Shown: positions 60,207 through 64,000 of the stretch, in pieces
Layout: the number at the start of each line of letters is the position of its first letter
Position numbering within the stretch: position 1 is the first letter of the stretch
Assembly (NCBI GenBank): GCA_016647705.1
Contig: CM028334.1
Span: 12,991,546 to 13,055,545, forward strand
Origin: Eucommia ulmoides
Taxonomy: Eukaryota; Streptophyta; Magnoliopsida; Garryales; Eucommiaceae
Direction: 5' to 3'
DNA: 64,000 nt
Notes under the pieces: model-generated
The model's database searches: none
The model's input: the letters and a program-made list of their open reading frames with translations, nothing else
What the model was told of the DNA's origin: nothing
Position numbers and translations under genes: made by a program

Positions 60207-60468
60207 CGATGAGTCCTATTCCTTGAGGAGAGTAGGAGGTCGGTGCTCTTGTTGGTTCTAAAGATGCAGTTTTCTTGGGATAATTATTTCGTAGTTGCAA
60301 GTTTATATTATTTCTTGAATCACATGAGTAAAGTGGGTAGAACTGCTAGGCGTTGGTAAGCCAGTAAGTCCGTTGGTTAGCTTAGGTGAGGTGGTCCCGG
60401 TGGTGTTCCAGTTTAGGTTACAAACCCTTTACTACCGTGAGGAAAGATAATAATATAAGCCCTAAACT
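60207..60468 (+). pseudogene. EPRV leader, copy e
   Basis: This is the most complete leader in the cluster, running from a primer site to the ORF1 ATG at 60469. The sequence from TTCTAAAGATGCAG onward is shared with the other three leaders. Confidence 0.65.
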
Positions 60469-63209
60469 ATGGAAGAATTATTCCAAAACATCTTTAAAAA
60501 ATGTAAGAACACCGTCTTAAGCCCCAACTTAGGATCAGACTCATTTGGTTCTAGTTCCAGATCAGGTTCTAAAAAATTTCACATGTCTCTCGGTAATAAT
60601 GAAAATAGACTTAAAAATTAGAAAGGTACAGGTCTTCCGGAACAAAGCACAAAAGAAATTTGGAAAATGTCAAAATCTGATTAAAAAATTATCAAACGAA
60701 TAAGATCTATAGAAAATGAACAAGAATATGCTATTAAAACTGTCAATAATTCAACAACCTTATACTCTGATAATTCAAGACAAAAATTAAGATTACTAAC
60801 AAAAGATGACTTACAAACTTTTATTCAAAATTATGACAGAATTCACATAAGATTAGTACAAGTAGGAATATTTTCCTTAACTAGAGAAGGATTAAATAAA
60901 CCCATATGCATAGTTTTTAGGGATTCAAGGCATCAAGAATTTGACGACTCTTTATTAAAAATGTTAGAAGTAAATATAGCTGAAGGACCAATCTATTTTG
61001 AATGTTATCCAAAGATTAAAGCTGACTTAAATGATGAATCATTAGACAAAATTTTAACTTTAGATATTCAATCAAAAAATTACAAAATGAGTAAAGGATA
61101 AAAAAAACTTAGAAATAATTTATAAAGTATATTACAAAGTAACACCATCAACAGTTTTTCCTAAGGCAAAAAGAGAAAGTCCTAAAGGAATGACAACATT
61201 TATTCAAGTTAATGAAGATAGAACTGTTTTGATCTTTCAACTTAGAAAAATTCAATGAAACCAAATCATAACTGGAGGAGAATGAAATTTTCAAGAATTA
61301 ATTGAAAAAATCAAAACAGTAGGATTGTTAAAAACTGTAGCGACAAGTTTTAGTTAAGATCAAGATGGAAATGTTATAATAAATTTTCAAACACCCTTAA
61401 TTAAATAAAAAAGCCTTAACTTTGCTCAAACGTTTGAAAATTATCAAGATTTAGGTAGAAAAAAGTATTTCAAGTCTTTATACAAAACCAAATAAATATT
61501 ACAAATTAAGAGGAGTTAGGAATTTATGGAGAAGAATTTGATGATTCTTTCTCTCCTACTACTTCCCAAATCTTAGATGAAAATCAAAGAAGTAATCAAA
61601 TCTTAACAATCAATGAAGAATTCAAAATAGATATGAACTACATAATAAAAGAATTCATACAAGAAAGTAACACTAAAGAAAGTAAGAAATTTTTCAAAAA
61701 ACATTCTGCAGAAGAAAGAGAAAAAATTAAGTCAAAATGGAAAAATAAAATGATTAGAGAAAAAAGAAATATACACTTTATTGATTATTATAAATATTAC
61801 AAGAGAAAATATATTCAAACTATTTAACAAATAAAAAAACTTGGGAAATAATAGACAATAATCGAAACAACCAGATATTATTTATTGATTTAGAATAATA
61901 AAAAATTCAGTCCAATAAAGAAATAAATGATTTAATAAACATCATAGACAAGAAACTATACAAATTAAAATTAATTGATAACACCGTTAATATTTTATCC
62001 AAAGCAACTAAAAAATAAAATAAAATAAAAGACCAACTTAACGCAACAGAAATAAATCATGATAAAAACCAAAAGGTTGTCAAAATTCCAGAACTACAAA
62101 AACCAAACCCAGTTATAGACAATAAATCTAAAAGATTAACTCCAAAATCAAAATTGAAAAATCTCTCAATTCAAGAACTACAACAAGAATTTAATCATGT
62201 CAAAAAACAAATTAAAACCCTACAAGAAGAAGACTTGTAAACTAACGACAAAAATCAATAAGAACACACTCCAAAATTTTACGTCTTGAAATGGTATACA
62301 AATATCAAATTAATTATAAAAAATAATTTCATTGCAGAAACTCAAGCATTATTATATACATAAGCCGATTTAAATTATGTTTAAGAAGGACTTATTCCAA
62401 CTAAATATTATAAAAAAAATTCTAAAAAACTTTATGGGATAAATAATTTAAAATTAAAAATAGATTACAAAATCTCAAAAGTCCATATTTGTAACAATGA
62501 AAATATATGCCTCCGAACTACTTTCATTTTAGTTAGAGACACACAACAACCCCTAATTCTAGGAACGCCCGTTTTTACCATGTTTTACCCATTTCAAGTC
62601 GATAACGAAGGTATTCGTACTAAAATTGCTGAACTAAATATATATTTTTATTTCACTAACGAAACAAAACAAAGAAAAATTAATACACTAAAAACAAAAA
62701 TTATTACCCTCGTTCAAAATAAGAGAAGTCATATTAAATATTTAGGAAAAGAAATTCTCTATAAAAGGATTGAAGAACAATTAAAGTCTAAAAAAATTGA
62801 GATAAAAATAAATCAATTCAAAGAATTACTAGAAAAAAAAAAAGTTTGTCCCAACCTTTCAAATGCCTTATGGGCAAGAAAGAGACATTCTGTAAAACTA
62901 TCCTGCATCAAAGAATTTACTGAAAATAAAATTTTCACAAAAGTAAGGCCAATTCAAATGAATCAAGAACTACTAGAATATTATTAAAAAAAAAAAAGAA
63001 AAAAAATTAAGAAATTACTTGATAAATAATTGATCAGAAAAAGTAAATCTCTTTAGAGTTGCTCAGCCTTCTATATAAGGAATTCAGCAGAAATAAAAAA
63101 GGGAGCACGAACACTAATTATCAATTATAAACCTCTAAACAAAATTCTGGGCAAGATATTCAATGCCAAATAAAAAGACCTATTTTAATGCAACCATATT
63201 CTTAAAATC
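60469..63209 (+). pseudogene. EPRV ORF1 copy e: movement protein, protease, start of reverse transcriptase
   Basis: ATG at 60469. Movement-protein core at about 60830-61090: NYDRIHIRLVQVGIFSL, then RDSRHQEFDDSLLKM and GPIYFECYP. Two tryptophan codons nearby have become TGA. The lysine-rich segment 61633-61827 is open. Coat protein and knuckle are absent; the text passes from the helical part (61900-62230) to the protease, whose DTG is ruined (62355-62363, tyrosine, threonine, stop). The reverse-transcriptase N-terminus is present at 62860-63209 (CPNLSNALWARKRHSVKL, then VRPIQMNQELLEYY and LIINYKPLNK), but the copy ends before the YxDD box. Copies c and d lack this region entirely. Confidence 0.8.
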
Positions 63210-63312
63210 TTGGAGGGATGGTCATCACATGGCGCGAAAGACAATCTTGGGGGACGGTCATCGTATGGCGCGAAAGACAATCTTGGAGGACGGTCATCAT
63301 ATGGCTCATCAC
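63206..63312. repeat. 37-bp minisatellite at the broken EPRV end
   Basis: Units begin at 63206, 63243 and 63279 with AATCTTGG(A/G)GG and contain GGTCATC and GGCGCGAAAGAC. It begins where the reverse-transcriptase similarity stops. One similar unit lies at 13398-13435. Confidence 0.8.
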
Positions 63313-64000
63313 ACCATCTACTACGCAAAATATCGGTGTTGGTGTTGAGCTGCGAACACAAGTAACAACCAACACTGCTCATGGATCTCATAGTAATGTA
63401 GATCAATGAAACCGAGCTTCACAATCTTGGAACCAGAATATTTCTCTTCCTTTGTGGCAAGAAATTTAACTCCGGACTTCCTACGCCCTAGTTTCTATCT
63501 TTCTTAATTATGTTGTGGATCGAACTAAGAAGCATAATCGAAAGCTTAACTAGGGAAGATGATTTGCATGCCTTTAATCTATTCTTGTGCTGAATTTTTA
63601 TTTGAGTTACATGTATGTTGGTCAAGATCTATACTGCTTTGGACTTCATTCTTGATCATTGAGTTTCGCCTTTTATGTTCCTTGAGGTTATGCTGATGAC
63701 AATCCTTCCTACCTCTTAAACTATCCGCCTAAATTGATGATTCTGGAAGCTTATGTGCCCGACAAGAACATATGATTTGATATTTTCATACGTGTTTCCT
63801 TATTCAATCAAGCTATTCGACTTGTGCATTGGTTTCCTATTTCAATTTCTAAGATGCAATTCGAGGTTTAAATTGAAGTTTTTTTGGGAAAAGTTGAAGA
63901 TTTTCCTAATTTAAGTTTTCAATGCAATCATAGCTGCTCATCTGAAGCTGTTCTTCTATTGAATTTCGGCTTATTTCCATTTTTTTATAGATGTTAATTA
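63313..64000. other. Unassigned sequence to the window end
   Basis: No gene, repeat family or RNA is recognised in this stretch. It is less AT-rich and less stop-dense than the EPRV, so it may be unique or low-copy host DNA. Confidence 0.4.

Noticed and set aside
63206..63312. CRISPR-like array
   Set aside because: Units are contiguous 36-37 bp repeats without unique spacers, in plant nuclear DNA.
63185..63406. Minus-strand frame with repeated DRPPRLSFAP residues
   Set aside because: The repeats come from the 37-bp minisatellite with a 36-bp interval, and nothing outside the array supports a gene.

Overview
The window looks like repeat-rich, probably heterochromatic, nuclear DNA of a flowering plant, most likely a eudicot. 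I find no intact host gene, rRNA, tRNA or CRISPR array. Everything recognisable is a transposable element or an endogenous pararetrovirus (EPRV, family Caulimoviridae). The lineage markers are plant-specific: Ty3/gypsy elements with a tRNA-Asp primer site and Athila-type Gag-protease, Ty3 chromovirus-like long LTRs with an initiator-Met primer site, a plant L1-type LINE with an RNase H tail, and a caulimovirid with a TGGTATCAGAGC-type primer site. Almost every reading frame carries stops or frameshifts. Many stops are TGG to TGA or TAG changes, as expected from decay of methylated cytosine.

Layout. (1) 1-7076: a minus-strand chromovirus-like LTR element with a partial 3' LTR, a 3.6-kb non-coding interior and a 2.86-kb 5' LTR. 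(2) 7077-10558: AT-rich decayed sequence with a fragment of a related LTR. (3) 10564-13394: a small non-autonomous element whose only gene is gag, with LTRs of about 0.68 kb. (4) 13400-42401: one plus-strand LINE of about 6.5 kb, split at 16466. Its endonuclease frame resumes exactly at 39053. The 22.6 kb in between is a nested stack: outer minus-strand Athila-1 (LTRs 16467-17826 and 37651-39047; gag-pro plus a plant-transposon-domain ORF, no polymerase); inside it Athila-2 (19050-32101); inside that a remnant of a third Athila-type element (about 23992-27973); and a chromovirus solo LTR (29407-32086) with a perfect 5-bp target duplication. (5) 42461-43472: unassigned sequence. (6) 43473-63209: an EPRV cluster of plus and minus copies, interrupted by a truncated Athila-type element (43984-47891). 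(7) 63206-64000: a 37-bp minisatellite and unassigned sequence.

Three points deserve most attention. First, the EPRV copies are defective in complementary ways. One has coat protein and protease but lacks the movement-protein core and reverse transcriptase; two keep the movement-protein core but lack coat protein. Two entirely different 3' ORFs run into the same intergenic promoter region. This could mean a two-component genome sharing a common region, or recurrent defective derivatives. Second, every Athila-type LTR here carries a cluster of GC-rich near-palindromes (CACCGC-nn-GCGGTG type). In most copies it lies just upstream of the TATA-like box, and a similar GC-palindrome cluster occurs in the unrelated chromovirus LTR. 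Third, the same palindrome-plus-TATA arrangement appears once inside Athila-1, between gag-pro and the second ORF, where it could be an internal promoter.
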